The position numbers were made by a program, and so were the translations under genes. From assembly GCF_024300645.1 (NCBI RefSeq), contig NZ_CP101291.1:372001-436000 (forward strand): a stretch of 64,000 nt of DNA, given 5' to 3'. Below are positions 35,597 through 45,118 of this stretch, piece after piece (position 1 is the stretch's first letter; each line of letters opens with the position of its first letter). The notes under the pieces are model-generated. The model worked only from the letters and a program-made list of their open reading frames with translations, did no database searches and was not told where the DNA came from. Source of the stretch: Alteromonas sp. LMIT006. Its GTDB lineage: Bacteria; Pseudomonadota; Gammaproteobacteria; Enterobacterales; Alteromonadaceae.

Positions 35597-38500
35597 ATGA
35601 CGACAAAAAAAATTGCCATCGTACTGATCTCTATACTGTGCAGTTCCAGCGTATTCGCTGCAGATTATTGGCAACGTTACAGCGCCAAAGAAACTGACCA
35701 GTTTGGTGTTGAGGCCACTTTTTATGGGCTCGAAACAAACGCAATACGTTCTGTTTTACAAAGCGACATGCACATTACCGTACCTGCTGCAGATGGCACT
35801 ATGCATACTTATGCGCTTACTCCTAGTCGAGTGTTACCTGAGGCATTGGCGCGTAAATACCCACAATTACAATCTTATGTCGGTGTGAATGTCGAGCATC
35901 CACAATTGACAGGACGTTTTGACTGGTCACATCGCGGTATGCACGCCATGTTTGATACTCCTTCGCAGGACCGCACTGAGCAGACGTTGCGTACATTTAT
36001 CGACCCTGTCAATGCGAGCAAACACCGTGTTTATCAAGTCAGTGACGAAACCCTACACAATTTTAGGCATCAACATAATAAACTTGCCCCAAAAATCATC
36101 CGTGAGTTATCAGTCAATCAACCAACGGCGACCAAACAACGACGCCTAGTCCAGGCTCGTACATCGAGTAGTATTATCACTTACCGTCTTGCAATCACTG
36201 CCACGGGGGATTATTCGGCATTTATCGGTGCAGAAAACAAAGCAGATGTTATGGCTGAGTTAACGGCAATGACTAATCGGCTCAATGAAGTGTTTTTAGT
36301 CGAGGTCGGTGCACGGTTTGAACTTGTCAGTAACAATGACGATGTGGTTTTTCTAGATGCCGAAACCGACCCTTTTAACAATGACTCAGACGATGGTACT
36401 CTGAATCGAGATGTTCAAGACAATGCGATTGGTGTGTTGAACTATGATATTGGTCATGTTGTGAATTCTGACGGTGGCGGTTTGGCTGTGCTCAACTCAC
36501 TATGTAGTCGAGCCTTCAAAGCCGACGGTCTCTCAGGTATCGCAGCTACAGGCAGTAATGATGCGTTTTGGGTGGATATTGTCGCACATGAGCTCGGTCA
36601 TCAATTTGGCGCAACCCATACTTTTAATAGTGATGCGGGGAGTTGTGATGGGAATGGTTCTGCACAAACTGCTGTGGAGCCGGGTTCCGGCTCAACCATT
36701 ATGTCGTATGCGGGTTTGTGTAGCGATACCAATGTCAGCACCTTCGTGCATGATAATTTTCACGCTATTTCGTTGGCACAGATGCTAGAGCACCGTCAGA
36801 TCGTCGATGAAAATCAATTTGGTTTTTATCTCAACAGCTGTGGCACTGTCAGTGTCAGCGGTAACAATCACCCTGAAGTTGACGCGGGTAATGATTATAC
36901 AATCCCTGCTAATACCTACTTTGAACTCACCGCGACAGCAAGTGATGTCAATCCTGATGATGTCCTCACGTATAGCTGGGAACAAATTGATGCAGCCGGT
37001 TTTGGTGGCGCAAGCAGTTCTGAAGAAGATGTACTAACCGACCAAGGTACAGGGCCGCTCATCCGTGCGCGCACGCCAAGTGTTAGCCCGAGTCGCCATA
37101 TCCCAGATCGCACAGTGCAACGCTCCGGTAACGTCGTGATCGGTGAAGTATTACCGACGACATCAAGAACAATGGACTTCTCCATTACGGTTCGAGATAA
37201 CCAAGGTGGGGTAGCACGTGATGAAATGACCGTGACAGTGGACAATACCGCTGGGCCTCTTGAAATCACGACCGAACTGTCAGGACAGTTTTTTGAGACC
37301 AATCCCATCAGCATAAATTGGAACGTGAATGACACAGACGCTGCGCGTTTTAACTGTGCTACATTGGATGCATTTATCTCTATCAACGGTGGGGTTACCT
37401 ACGACCAACAAGTTGCCAGTAACCTACCAAACAATGGTTCTGCGAGCATCAATTTACCCATCACCAATGGGCGTCAAAACTTCCAAACTTTAATGCTTAA
37501 GTGTTCGGATAATATCTTTTTTGCTTCGCATCGCGGTACGTTTTCGAGTGACATTGAAGGCATTCCATTAACCATTACCGGGCAAAGTATGTTAACCGTG
37601 ACAGAAGATGCGTCAATTACGTTATCTCTGAGCGATTTTAGCACTAACGAAACGGCATCGACGCTGACGGTTTTATCCGGTACTCACTATACGTTTGATG
37701 GCCTCACAGTCACGCCAAGTGCAGATTTTAATGGCAATTTGTCTGTTAACGTACAAGCAAGCGCAGGTGCCAACACCAGTGCATCGTTTGCCGCGCAAGT
37801 CACGGTAACGCCAGTCAATGACCCCCCTACAGCAACCTCATCTACGGCCAGTTTTGTCGCCAACACGACAGACAATGTCATTAATTTGAGTGTTAATGAT
37901 GTGGATGGCGATACGTTGACCATCACCGAAGCCACAACCGATGGTAATGGCACAGTGGTGATTGCTGGAGAGACGTTACAATATACGCCAGAGGCCGACT
38001 TTACCGGTTCCGAGACGATCAGCTATACGGTTTCTGATGGCAGCGAATCGGCTAGCGCAACGGTGACCGTTGATGTGACACCTGAGCCGGTTGTGTTAAC
38101 CGTTTCAGGCTTTACTGAAACAACAACGCAAGAAGATATTCCAGTTCAAATTAGCATCGAAGACTTTACCACGAATATCCAAGCCACGGGCATGGTGATT
38201 TTAAGTGGCGCGAACTACACCGTATCAGATAGCACTATTACCCCTTCGGCGAACTTTAATGGCACCCTTGCTGTTAATGTACAGCTCAGTGCTGGAGATG
38301 TGTTAGCGGACGTGTTTGTTGCGAATATCACAGTTGACCCAGTCAATGATGCGCCTGTGGTCAATGATGAAACTCGCTCAACCACATCAGGAACGGCCAT
38401 TAGTATTAATGTGCTCACCAATGATACGGATGTGGATAACGATACCTTGTCCGTCACCAGCATCGATTATTCGGGTACGGGTAGCGCTACATTAGACAAT

Positions 38501-38737
38501 AACATCATCAGTTATACCTCAGCGGCAAGCTTTACTGGGACAGAAACCATTACTTATGTCGTCACAGATGGTACGGAAGACGTTACTGGGACAATTACTA
38601 TCACGGTTACTGCGCCTCCCGTCTCACCACCATCATCGGGGGGTGGCGGTGGTGGTAGCATGCACTGGCTTCTGCTACTAGGGTTATTTGGCTTAACTCT
38701 ACAACGCCGCTTCTCAATCATTAAGGATATTAAATGA
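35597..38737 (+). CDS. Reprolysin-like secreted metalloprotease with GlyGly-CTERM anchor
   Basis: 1046 residues. Signal peptide MTTKKIAIVLISILCSSSVF (then AADYW), a propeptide-like region to about 190, and a zinc protease domain with VAHELGHQFGATH (HExxH at 331-335, third His 341) and the Met-turn TIMSYAGLC. Downstream are a PKD/cadherin-like region and two copies of a beta-domain (LTVTEDASITLSLSDFS near 670 and TTQEDIPVQISIEDFTTN near 840), alternating with Ig-like repeats (PVNDPPTATSS, PVNDAPVVNDE). The end is GGGGGGS, a hydrophobic helix (LLLLGLFGLTL) and QRR: a GlyGly-CTERM sorting signal, processed by rhombosortase after type II secretion. Likely a surface-attached protease. Confidence 0.9.
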   Translation: MTTKKIAIVLISILCSSSVFAADYWQRYSAKETDQFGVEATFYGLETNAIRSVLQSDMHITVPAADGTMHTYALTPSRVLPEALARKYPQLQSYVGVNVEHPQLTGRFDWSHRGMHAMFDTPSQDRTEQTLRTFIDPVNASKHRVYQVSDETLHNFRHQHNKLAPKIIRELSVNQPTATKQRRLVQARTSSSIITYRLAITATGDYSAFIGAENKADVMAELTAMTNRLNEVFLVEVGARFELVSNNDDVVFLDAETDPFNNDSDDGTLNRDVQDNAIGVLNYDIGHVVNSDGGGLAVLNSLCSRAFKADGLSGIAATGSNDAFWVDIVAHELGHQFGATHTFNSDAGSCDGNGSAQTAVEPGSGSTIMSYAGLCSDTNVSTFVHDNFHAISLAQMLEHRQIVDENQFGFYLNSCGTVSVSGNNHPEVDAGNDYTIPANTYFELTATASDVNPDDVLTYSWEQIDAAGFGGASSSEEDVLTDQGTGPLIRARTPSVSPSRHIPDRTVQRSGNVVIGEVLPTTSRTMDFSITVRDNQGGVARDEMTVTVDNTAGPLEITTELSGQFFETNPISINWNVNDTDAARFNCATLDAFISINGGVTYDQQVASNLPNNGSASINLPITNGRQNFQTLMLKCSDNIFFASHRGTFSSDIEGIPLTITGQSMLTVTEDASITLSLSDFSTNETASTLTVLSGTHYTFDGLTVTPSADFNGNLSVNVQASAGANTSASFAAQVTVTPVNDPPTATSSTASFVANTTDNVINLSVNDVDGDTLTITEATTDGNGTVVIAGETLQYTPEADFTGSETISYTVSDGSESASATVTVDVTPEPVVLTVSGFTETTTQEDIPVQISIEDFTTNIQATGMVILSGANYTVSDSTITPSANFNGTLAVNVQLSAGDVLADVFVANITVDPVNDAPVVNDETRSTTSGTAISINVLTNDTDVDNDTLSVTSIDYSGTGSATLDNNIISYTSAASFTGTETITYVVTDGTEDVTGTITITVTAPPVSPPSSGGGGGGSMHWLLLLGLFGLTLQRRFSIIKDIK

Positions 38738-39306
38738 TTTTATATGGTTCTACGACGTCGCCTTATGTGCGACGTCTGCGTCTACTGTTACAAGACGTAG
38801 ATTACGAGTTTCAAAAGGTTCAGGTTTTTCAAGTGGAATACCGCGAGGATTTTGCCAAGATCAACCCAGTCATGAAAGTACCGGCGCTGGTCGATGGAGA
38901 CATGACACTATTTGATTCGAATGTTATCGCTGAGTACCTTCATGACAAACTAGATAAACCGTTTTTGTCAATTACTCAAAAAAATGTTTTAGCCACTATC
39001 AATGGTGTGCTGGATTCATTAGTCCAAGTGATGATTTTGAGTCGTGAGGGGATATCTGCAGAACAAGCTCCAACGTATGTCGGCTTACAAGAGGAACGTG
39101 CTCAGTTGTGTTTTGCTTATTTGGAACACTTACTGGAAGCAGGCGAGTTTAGTGAATGGGAATTTTTATCTATCAGTCTTTACACAACATTAGATTGGAT
39201 CGCATTTAGACAAATGAGTGATTGGTCGGCCTACCCCAAGTTAAAAGCGTTTTACACACGACATCAAAAGCGTGATGACGTAAAACACACTGATCCTAGG
39301 CTGTAA
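38734..39306 (+). CDS. Glutathione S-transferase family protein
   Basis: 190 residues. N-terminal thioredoxin-like domain with YGSTTSPYVRRLRLLL, the cis-Pro segment MKVPALVDGD and LFDSNVIAEYL, then an all-helical C-terminal domain. Overlaps the protease stop by 4 bases (ATGA) and ends at a bidirectional terminator, so it closes the operon. Substrate unknown. Confidence 0.9.
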   Translation: MILYGSTTSPYVRRLRLLLQDVDYEFQKVQVFQVEYREDFAKINPVMKVPALVDGDMTLFDSNVIAEYLHDKLDKPFLSITQKNVLATINGVLDSLVQVMILSREGISAEQAPTYVGLQEERAQLCFAYLEHLLEAGEFSEWEFLSISLYTTLDWIAFRQMSDWSAYPKLKAFYTRHQKRDDVKHTDPRL

Positions 39307-39311
39307 ACAAA

Positions 39312-39343
39312 AAAACCGTGAGCCTCAACCAACTCACGGTTTT
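39312..39343. terminator. Bidirectional terminator between GST and ZnuD-like genes
   Basis: AAAACCGTGAG (39312-39322) and CTCACGGTTTT (39333-39343) pair perfectly around a 10-base loop, with A and T tracts outside. It serves both convergent genes. Confidence 0.9.
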
Positions 39344-39362
39344 CTTTGATACAACAATTTTA

Positions 39363-41786
39363 TTAAAATTGACCGCGAATACCCACTTTAATATTGCGAC
39401 CCGCAAGCGGCGCTTCGTCTTTTAGGAAAGAAGTATGCACTTGTGCATATTCATCAAAGAGGTTTTTGACTTGGGCGTATAACACTAAGTCGACATTTTG
39501 CACATCCATATAGTAATTAAAATTCGCATTAACCAGTGTATAGGCATCTGTCTGCGACTCTTCTGCAGCAACGTTATCTTGTTCAAAGACATGTTGCAAT
39601 GACAATTGAGCCATATAATCATCAGTTTGATACGTCCCTTTGATTAACGCTCGCTTAGGTGGTGTACGCGGCAAATTACCGTTATCAGAACGCGCACGTA
39701 CATAATCTAACTGTACTAATGAATGTAGTTCTGGCGTGATTTGGTAGTTTACCTGCGCTTCAAATCCAGACAACGTAGCATCTACTTGGGAGTATTGATA
39801 AATAGGCAATTCACCCCCATGCCCATGCTCGTCATATTCACTGTCATGCATTTCATCGAGCTCGTCGAGATCTTCATGCTCACCTTCGTGATGTTCGATC
39901 ATCACCGAGGTAAAACCAGTGTCATTGAGTGCCAGGTAGTTATCCACACGGTTATAAAAAACGTTAAAGACAAAGCCCAGATCACCGCTGAATTTCCGCC
40001 ACGTTAAATCAATGTTTTGCGATGTTTCGATATCCATTTCTATATCATGATTTTCAATATCCAAGTGGCCATCGTGAAATTCCACTTCAAATAATGCACC
40101 GACTTCATATGTCCGTGTCGCGATATGCGGACCGTTTGCAAAAATCTCTGCTGCAGATGGCGCACGCTGCGCATTAGATAATGCAATGCTGTAGTTGTAA
40201 CCCGGTGCGTAATCATGGACCAACCCTGCCGAGAAACTAACCGGTGTGAATGACTCAGACAAAGTGCCATCCTCAAGTTCGGCATCGATATCCACCGATT
40301 CCACTCGTGCACCAAACTGATATAACAAATTACCTTCGTGATATTCGCCTAGCCAAGCTAAACCCAGCATTGAAGTATCGGTATGAGGGGTAAATGCTTC
40401 TTCACCATCAGCGGCAAAATCTTGCGTCTTGTATTGTAAGCTGACCGCATTGCGTGAATGTCCCTTGGGACGTAATTCTAAGTCTACTTTCGCTTCATGG
40501 GTTTCATTGTAAAAACCAGTTCCAACTTCACCGTTTTCAATTTCAACGTGTGCATAATCAATATAAGAATACTTTGCGTTAATCGCATTCAGCCAGCCAT
40601 CATTAAAGGTTAAACGCGATAACACTTGAACGCGGTCTTGTTCCATATCAGCAAACACACTTTCTTCTTCATGGTCGTCATGATCAGCCTCATCATGCTC
40701 CTCGTGTTCATCTTCATGACCATGAGCGTGGCCTGGAATACCATATTCTTTATTCAAACGACCAAATGATACCCCAACAAAACCTTTTTCGAGCAGGTAG
40801 CTTGCACCAACGGCAAAGCCATCACTCGTATATTGCGAATTTTCAACTTTTCTTTCTGTATGTTCTGCATACTCTTCATGTCCATGTGCTTCGTGGTCAT
40901 CATCGTGGTTGGCTGCATCCATGTCATGATCATCATGTTCTTCGTGATGCCCACCGTCAGGAATGTCGTACTCATCGGCATCGCGATAAAAGGCATTTGC
41001 TGTGAGAACGATGTTACCCAAGGCTTGTTTTACATTGAAGCTTCCTGCGGTTTCTTCATTAACGCTCGCTTGACTTAGGTTAAACTGAAATTCATCGTCT
41101 GCATCGGTAGCAATACGTTCATCAACTACATTGACCACTCCGCCAATTGCCCCACTGCCGTAAAATAGCGTAGCAGGACCTCTAAATATCTCTATTTGCT
41201 GTGCAGTCGAAGTGTCCGTAGCTATCACATGGTCTGCGCCAATGCGCGATGCATCCCCAGCATCTAGACCATTTTGCGTAATGAGGACTCGCGGTCCAGC
41301 CAAACCTCGAATAATTGGACTACTAGCGACACCGGCATAAGCAGTGGAGTGCACCCCAATTTCATCAGCTAACGTATCCCCTAAAGTCGCAGTTTGTGCG
41401 TTTCGCAACTCATCTTCAGCCATGACGCTGATAGGCAGTGCCGACTCAACAAGGGAAGCATGCAGCGGCATACCACTGATATCAATGACTTCAATCGAGC
41501 TTTGTAATAGCCCAACTTGGATTGGGTTGCTCAAATCTTGCACAAAAACCGTCTGATGAGCATAATTTTGAGCAGCAACATGCAGCTCCACTTGTTGCGA
41601 TACTTCGGCAGGTAAAACAAACTCACCTTGGGTATTGGTCCGCAATAGAGTATTGCTGCCTTTGATGGTAATTTTGGCGTTAGCAATGGGTTGAGCTGTT
41701 TGCGCGTCAGTAATTACACCGGTATTAGATTGAGCTGTAGCAAAGCAAGATGCGATGGCCAGCGATAAAGCAGAAATTTTTTTCAT
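39363..41786 (-). CDS. ZnuD-like TonB-dependent receptor with His/Asp-rich loops
   Basis: 807 residues. Signal peptide (MKKISALSLAIASCFATAQS), an N-terminal carboxypeptidase-regulatory-like domain (ITDAQTAQPIANAKITIKGS), a plug with VSVMAE/IRGLAGPRVLITQNGL, and a 22-strand barrel ending in GIRGQF. Three extracellular-loop stretches are extremely rich in His, Asp and Glu: residues about 274-313 (HHEEHDDHDMDAANHDDDHE), 350-375 (HAHGHEDEHEEHDEADHDDH) and 627-655. This is the hallmark of ZnuD-type zinc receptors. A Zur-like palindrome lies 31 bases ahead of the ATG. Uptake of another metal such as Ni or Cu cannot be excluded. Confidence 0.9.
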   Translation of the reverse strand: MKKISALSLAIASCFATAQSNTGVITDAQTAQPIANAKITIKGSNTLLRTNTQGEFVLPAEVSQQVELHVAAQNYAHQTVFVQDLSNPIQVGLLQSSIEVIDISGMPLHASLVESALPISVMAEDELRNAQTATLGDTLADEIGVHSTAYAGVASSPIIRGLAGPRVLITQNGLDAGDASRIGADHVIATDTSTAQQIEIFRGPATLFYGSGAIGGVVNVVDERIATDADDEFQFNLSQASVNEETAGSFNVKQALGNIVLTANAFYRDADEYDIPDGGHHEEHDDHDMDAANHDDDHEAHGHEEYAEHTERKVENSQYTSDGFAVGASYLLEKGFVGVSFGRLNKEYGIPGHAHGHEDEHEEHDEADHDDHEEESVFADMEQDRVQVLSRLTFNDGWLNAINAKYSYIDYAHVEIENGEVGTGFYNETHEAKVDLELRPKGHSRNAVSLQYKTQDFAADGEEAFTPHTDTSMLGLAWLGEYHEGNLLYQFGARVESVDIDAELEDGTLSESFTPVSFSAGLVHDYAPGYNYSIALSNAQRAPSAAEIFANGPHIATRTYEVGALFEVEFHDGHLDIENHDIEMDIETSQNIDLTWRKFSGDLGFVFNVFYNRVDNYLALNDTGFTSVMIEHHEGEHEDLDELDEMHDSEYDEHGHGGELPIYQYSQVDATLSGFEAQVNYQITPELHSLVQLDYVRARSDNGNLPRTPPKRALIKGTYQTDDYMAQLSLQHVFEQDNVAAEESQTDAYTLVNANFNYYMDVQNVDLVLYAQVKNLFDEYAQVHTSFLKDEAPLAGRNIKVGIRGQF

Positions 41787-41816
41787 GAACCAAAAGCCCT
41801 CTGAATCATTGTTTAT

Positions 41817-41831
41817 TGTGATATTATCACA
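41817..41831. promoter_or_regulatory. Zur-like palindrome ahead of the ZnuD-like receptor
   Basis: TGTGATATTATCACA is a perfect 15-bp palindrome with an odd centre, 13 of 15 bases identical to the TGTTATA-N-TATAACA core of gammaproteobacterial Zur boxes. A CRP site would need TGTGA-N6-TCACA, but the spacer is five here. Its position about 31 bases ahead of the gene fits promoter occlusion under zinc-replete conditions. Confidence 0.6.
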
Positions 41832-41870
41832 TCACAAAAAATCTTCAATGAAACAGTTGCCTTTTTAATG

Positions 41871-42428
41871 TTAAACTTTTTTGACTATTCGAGCGGGGTT
41901 TCCGACAACTACCACGTTATCGGGTATATTTTTGGTCACAATACTTCCAGCACCAATAGTAACACCATTCCCCACAGTAATCCCTGGTAGAATGATAGCA
42001 CCCGCACCAATCCAGACATCATTACCGATGTGGATGGGTTCTCCCGATTCGGTGTCGCGCCGTTCAATAGGATCAAGAGGATGCGTTGCACCGGTAATGG
42101 TCACGTTGGGCCCACAAAACACATTTTCACCGATATTGACCTCACACACATCTAAAATGGTCAAATTGTGATTAGCATAAAAATTGTTGCCTAAGGTAAT
42201 GTTGTAGCCGTAATCGACCCAGAAATTCGGTTCAATATGTGCGCGGCCTTTGAGATTGACCAGTTCTGCGAGGATCCCATTGCGTTTTTTATAGTGATTA
42301 GGATGACACTGATTAAAGCGATGACATAAGTCTTTAGCGTGTTTACGCTCCTTTAAGATTTCAGGATCCCAACCAATGTAAGGTAAGCCCGCAAGCATCT
42401 TTTGTTTTTCAGTGAGCGCTTCACTCAT
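41871..42428 (-). CDS. maa: Maltose/galactoside O-acetyltransferase family (left-handed beta-helix)
   Basis: 185 residues from the ATG at 42428 with GAGG four bases ahead; an upstream ATG at 42443 lacks an SD. MSEALTEKQKMLAGLPYIGW and the hexapeptide repeats (NITLGNNFYANHNLTILDV, IHIGNDVWIGAGAIILPGIT, NGVTIGAGSIVTKNIPDNVV) identify the Maa/LacA acetyl-CoA-dependent sugar acetyltransferases. The catalytic His lies in GATHPLDP. Physiological substrate unknown. Confidence 0.92.
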   Translation of the reverse strand: MSEALTEKQKMLAGLPYIGWDPEILKERKHAKDLCHRFNQCHPNHYKKRNGILAELVNLKGRAHIEPNFWVDYGYNITLGNNFYANHNLTILDVCEVNIGENVFCGPNVTITGATHPLDPIERRDTESGEPIHIGNDVWIGAGAIILPGITVGNGVTIGAGSIVTKNIPDNVVVVGNPARIVKKV

Positions 42429-42455
42429 GTCGCCTCTATCCATTAACAGCGTTGA

Positions 42456-42626
42456 TTACGCTAATAATATCATAACCACGTTTTCAGGCTCAGCGTTACG
42501 ACACTTTTCAATGTCTGCCTCAGACCAACCACAGTTAATGAGCAGATCATGTGCAATTTGTTTTGCCGCTATTGTGGTTTCTGGGTTGTGAATTGTTTTT
42601 ACCGCCATGACCTGATAATCGTCCAT
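42456..42626 (-). CDS. Small protein of unknown function (56 residues)
   Basis: Starts at the ATG at 42626, which has a strong GGAGG six bases ahead; the open frame runs further upstream but lacks an SD there. The protein (MDDYQVMAVKTIHNPETTIA, then a helix-rich acidic region with one Cys pair, ending VVMILLA) has no signal peptide or membrane helix. The helix pattern KQIAHDLLINCGWSEADIEK looks like a small folded domain. I recognise no family. It precedes the acetyltransferase by about 27 bases and is probably co-transcribed with it. Confidence 0.65.
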   Translation of the reverse strand: MDDYQVMAVKTIHNPETTIAAKQIAHDLLINCGWSEADIEKCRNAEPENVVMILLA

Positions 42627-42761
42627 ATCGTCCCTCCTGACAAAGTGTAAAAACATTGGAAGAACGAAACGGCGTTCCCATAACGCCATTTATCCATGTT
42701 TTACTTGTCATACGAGACTATAGTCTTATTAGATCATGTTTGTATTTATAGTTTTAATATG

Positions 42762-43223
42762 TTATGGCGTTTGGGAGGTGAATTCAGCGATGTATTGACC
42801 GCCGTCTATGGTTGCAACAAATCTGAGTATTTTTTCGCTTCCTGGTTGCGCCAGTTGCTCGGCTAATTCTGTCTTTTGATACCAATAATGCGGACTGTCT
42901 TTCATGCCCATACGATATGTTTCTGACATGCCATTCTCGTCTACGACAAATAGCGTCATCGTATCCAATGCGAATGTAGAATTTGCTGTGGTTAAGCCAT
43001 TTTCTTCATAAATACTGATACGCAAACTATCGACCGCCAAAATACACTCTTTGGTCAAGATATTGCACTGTCCATCTTCGGGTGTCATTTGATAAAAACG
43101 GACTTCAGATGCCTTATGCTCTTCCCACATATCTGCTGCGGCAAAACCGAGGATCAACAAAATAGGCGCGATAAAAATCGCCACTTTGGTGTGTTTATCA
43201 AGTTTAGAAAACGCTTTAATCAT
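42762..43223 (-). CDS. Single-pass membrane protein of unknown function
   Basis: 153 residues. Residues about 13-31 form one N-terminal membrane helix (VAIFIAPILLILGFAAADMW), with a basic cytoplasmic start. The rest is a probable periplasmic beta-rich domain with two Cys (CNILTKEC) that could form a disulfide. No motif points to a function. It is transcribed in the same direction as the flanking genes but with larger gaps. Confidence 0.65.
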   Translation of the reverse strand: MIKAFSKLDKHTKVAIFIAPILLILGFAAADMWEEHKASEVRFYQMTPEDGQCNILTKECILAVDSLRISIYEENGLTTANSTFALDTMTLFVVDENGMSETYRMGMKDSPHYWYQKTELAEQLAQPGSEKILRFVATIDGGQYIAEFTSQTP

Positions 43224-43315
43224 AATGCTGTCTTACAGGTTAAATTGCTTGTGACTGAGACTGTGATAATACCATAAGAGAGTTGATAATACAGGGCGCT
43301 ATTAGTGGTAGACAC

Positions 43316-43345
43316 AAAAAACCCTCAACCTAAGTTGAGGGTTTT
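43316..43345. terminator. Terminator of the acetate-type symporter operon
   Basis: AAAACCCTCAAC (43318-43329), loop ctaa, GTTGAGGGTTTT (43334-43345), with an A-tract on the left that reads as a T-run on the minus strand after the symporter gene. Confidence 0.9.
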
Positions 43346-43378
43346 GAAGTCAATCTAATATAGATTAGAAATCATTTC

Positions 43379-45118
43379 TTAGTGGTCGTGTGCTGCCGCA
43401 ATCTCACCGTGTGGTGAACGGAAGTTATCAACCATATCAGCGATTTCTTTAGGTGCTGGCGCAGTAGATTTCAATACTAGGAAAGCAACAGCGAAGTTCA
43501 CGATTGCACCAACCGCACCGAATGCGTTAGGTGAAATACCTAGGAACCAGTTCGCATCTAAGCCGCCTAAGAATGAAGTACCAGGAATAAACATGATGCC
43601 TTTGTGTTGGAATACGTAAAGCATTGTTACACCTAGACCTGCACACATACCTGCGATGGCGCCTTTGTCATTCATAGTGCGTGAGAAGATACCCATCATT
43701 AGCGCAGGGAAGATAGAGGATGCAGCTAGACCGAAGGCTAGTGCAACCGTACCTGCCGCGAATCCTGGAGGGTTCAGACCTAAGTAACCGGCGAACAGAA
43801 TCGATACTGTCATAACGATACGTCCCCACATTAGCTCAGACTTCTCGCTCATATCTGGCGTTAAGATACCCTTCATCAAATCGTGTGAAATTGATGATGA
43901 GATAGCAAGTAGTAGACCCGCAGCAGTTGATAGTGCCGCAGCTAGACCACCGGCAGCAACCAGTGCGATAACCCAGTTAGGTAAGTTCGCAATTGAAGGG
44001 TTAGCTAGTACCATGATGTCACGGTCAACTTTAACCATTTCGTTAGTTGCTTTATCTGCTGTGTATTGGATTTTGCCATCGCCATTCTTATCTTCGAATG
44101 CCAATAGACCTGTCCGTTCCCAATCTTTGAACCACTGAGGACGTTGCTCATACTCAAGGTTTTGACCTGGAGCAGGTTCAATCGTGTTCATTAGGTTAAA
44201 GCGAGCCATTGCGCCAACAGCAGGAGCTACTGTGTATAGTAACGCGATGAATACTAACGCATAACCTGCAGAAGAACGTGCAGCTTGTACTGAAGGAACC
44301 GTAAAGAAGCGCATGATAACGTGAGGTAGACCTGCAGTACCAATCATTAATGAAAGCGTGTATGCAAACATGTTCAATGAGCTACCAAGCGTCGCAGTTG
44401 TATATTCTTTAAAGCCAAGGTCAGTGACAACCAAATCAAGCTTATCAAGTAGATAAACACCACTTCCGTCCGCTAACGTAGAACCAAGACCTAATTGTGG
44501 AATTGGGTTACCAGTTAACTGGAACGAGATGAAGATAGCTGGAATTGTGTATGCAGTAATCAATACAATGTACTGAGCGATCTGAGTGTAAGTAATCCCT
44601 TTCATACCACCTAATACAGCGTATACGAATACAACCGCCATACCAATGTATAGACCTGTATCGTATTCAACTTCTAGGAAGCGAGAGAACGCAACACCAA
44701 CACCTTTCATCTGACCGATGATGTAAGTAACTGATGCAACAATCAAACATATGATAGTTACGATACGTGCAGTACGTGAGTAGAAACGGTCACCAATGAA
44801 CTCAGGAACCGTAAACTTACCGTGCTTACGCATATAAGGAGCTAGACACATAGCTAGTAGTACATAACCACCTGTCCAACCCATTAGGAATACAGAACCA
44901 CCGTAACCTAAGAAGGCAATTAGACCAGCCATCGAAATAAACGATGCAGCTGACATCCAGTCCGCGCCGATTGCCATACCGTTTTGTAATGGAGTAACAC
45001 CACCACCAGCAGCATAGAAGTCAGCGGTTGATCCCGCACGCGCCCAAATAGCGATTGCGAAATACAAGCCAAACGTGCCGAATACGGCAATGTATGTATA
45101 AATCTTTAACTCATCCAT
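43379..45118 (-). CDS. actP: Sodium:solute symporter, acetate/monocarboxylate type (ActP-like large subunit)
   Basis: 579 residues with about 13-14 membrane helices; SSS-family carrier. FYAAGGGVTPLQNGMAIGAD, WMSAASFISMAGLIAFLGYG and GLAAALSTAAGLLLAISSSI are family motifs. A large hydrophilic loop (residues about 300-360) contains a calcium-site-like stretch, DKNGDGKIQY, seen in the subgroup that has a small DUF4212 subunit. The start overlaps the stop of that small subunit (TAATG). Likely Na+-coupled uptake of acetate, lactate or similar acids; the exact substrate is inferred. Confidence 0.9.
   Translation of the reverse strand: MDELKIYTYIAVFGTFGLYFAIAIWARAGSTADFYAAGGGVTPLQNGMAIGADWMSAASFISMAGLIAFLGYGGSVFLMGWTGGYVLLAMCLAPYMRKHGKFTVPEFIGDRFYSRTARIVTIICLIVASVTYIIGQMKGVGVAFSRFLEVEYDTGLYIGMAVVFVYAVLGGMKGITYTQIAQYIVLITAYTIPAIFISFQLTGNPIPQLGLGSTLADGSGVYLLDKLDLVVTDLGFKEYTTATLGSSLNMFAYTLSLMIGTAGLPHVIMRFFTVPSVQAARSSAGYALVFIALLYTVAPAVGAMARFNLMNTIEPAPGQNLEYEQRPQWFKDWERTGLLAFEDKNGDGKIQYTADKATNEMVKVDRDIMVLANPSIANLPNWVIALVAAGGLAAALSTAAGLLLAISSSISHDLMKGILTPDMSEKSELMWGRIVMTVSILFAGYLGLNPPGFAAGTVALAFGLAASSIFPALMMGIFSRTMNDKGAIAGMCAGLGVTMLYVFQHKGIMFIPGTSFLGGLDANWFLGISPNAFGAVGAIVNFAVAFLVLKSTAPAPKEIADMVDNFRSPHGEIAAAHDH

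Noticed and set aside
40754-41078. Met/Thr-rich or Cys/His-rich frames on both strands in the ZnuD-like gene
   Set aside because: They are read-outs of the GAT/CAT/GAA-rich His-Asp loops of the receptor, not separate metal-binding peptides.
41817-41831. CRP-binding site reading of TGTGATATTATCACA
   Set aside because: The spacer between TGTGA and TCACA is five bases, not six; the odd-centred palindrome and the gene it precedes fit Zur better.
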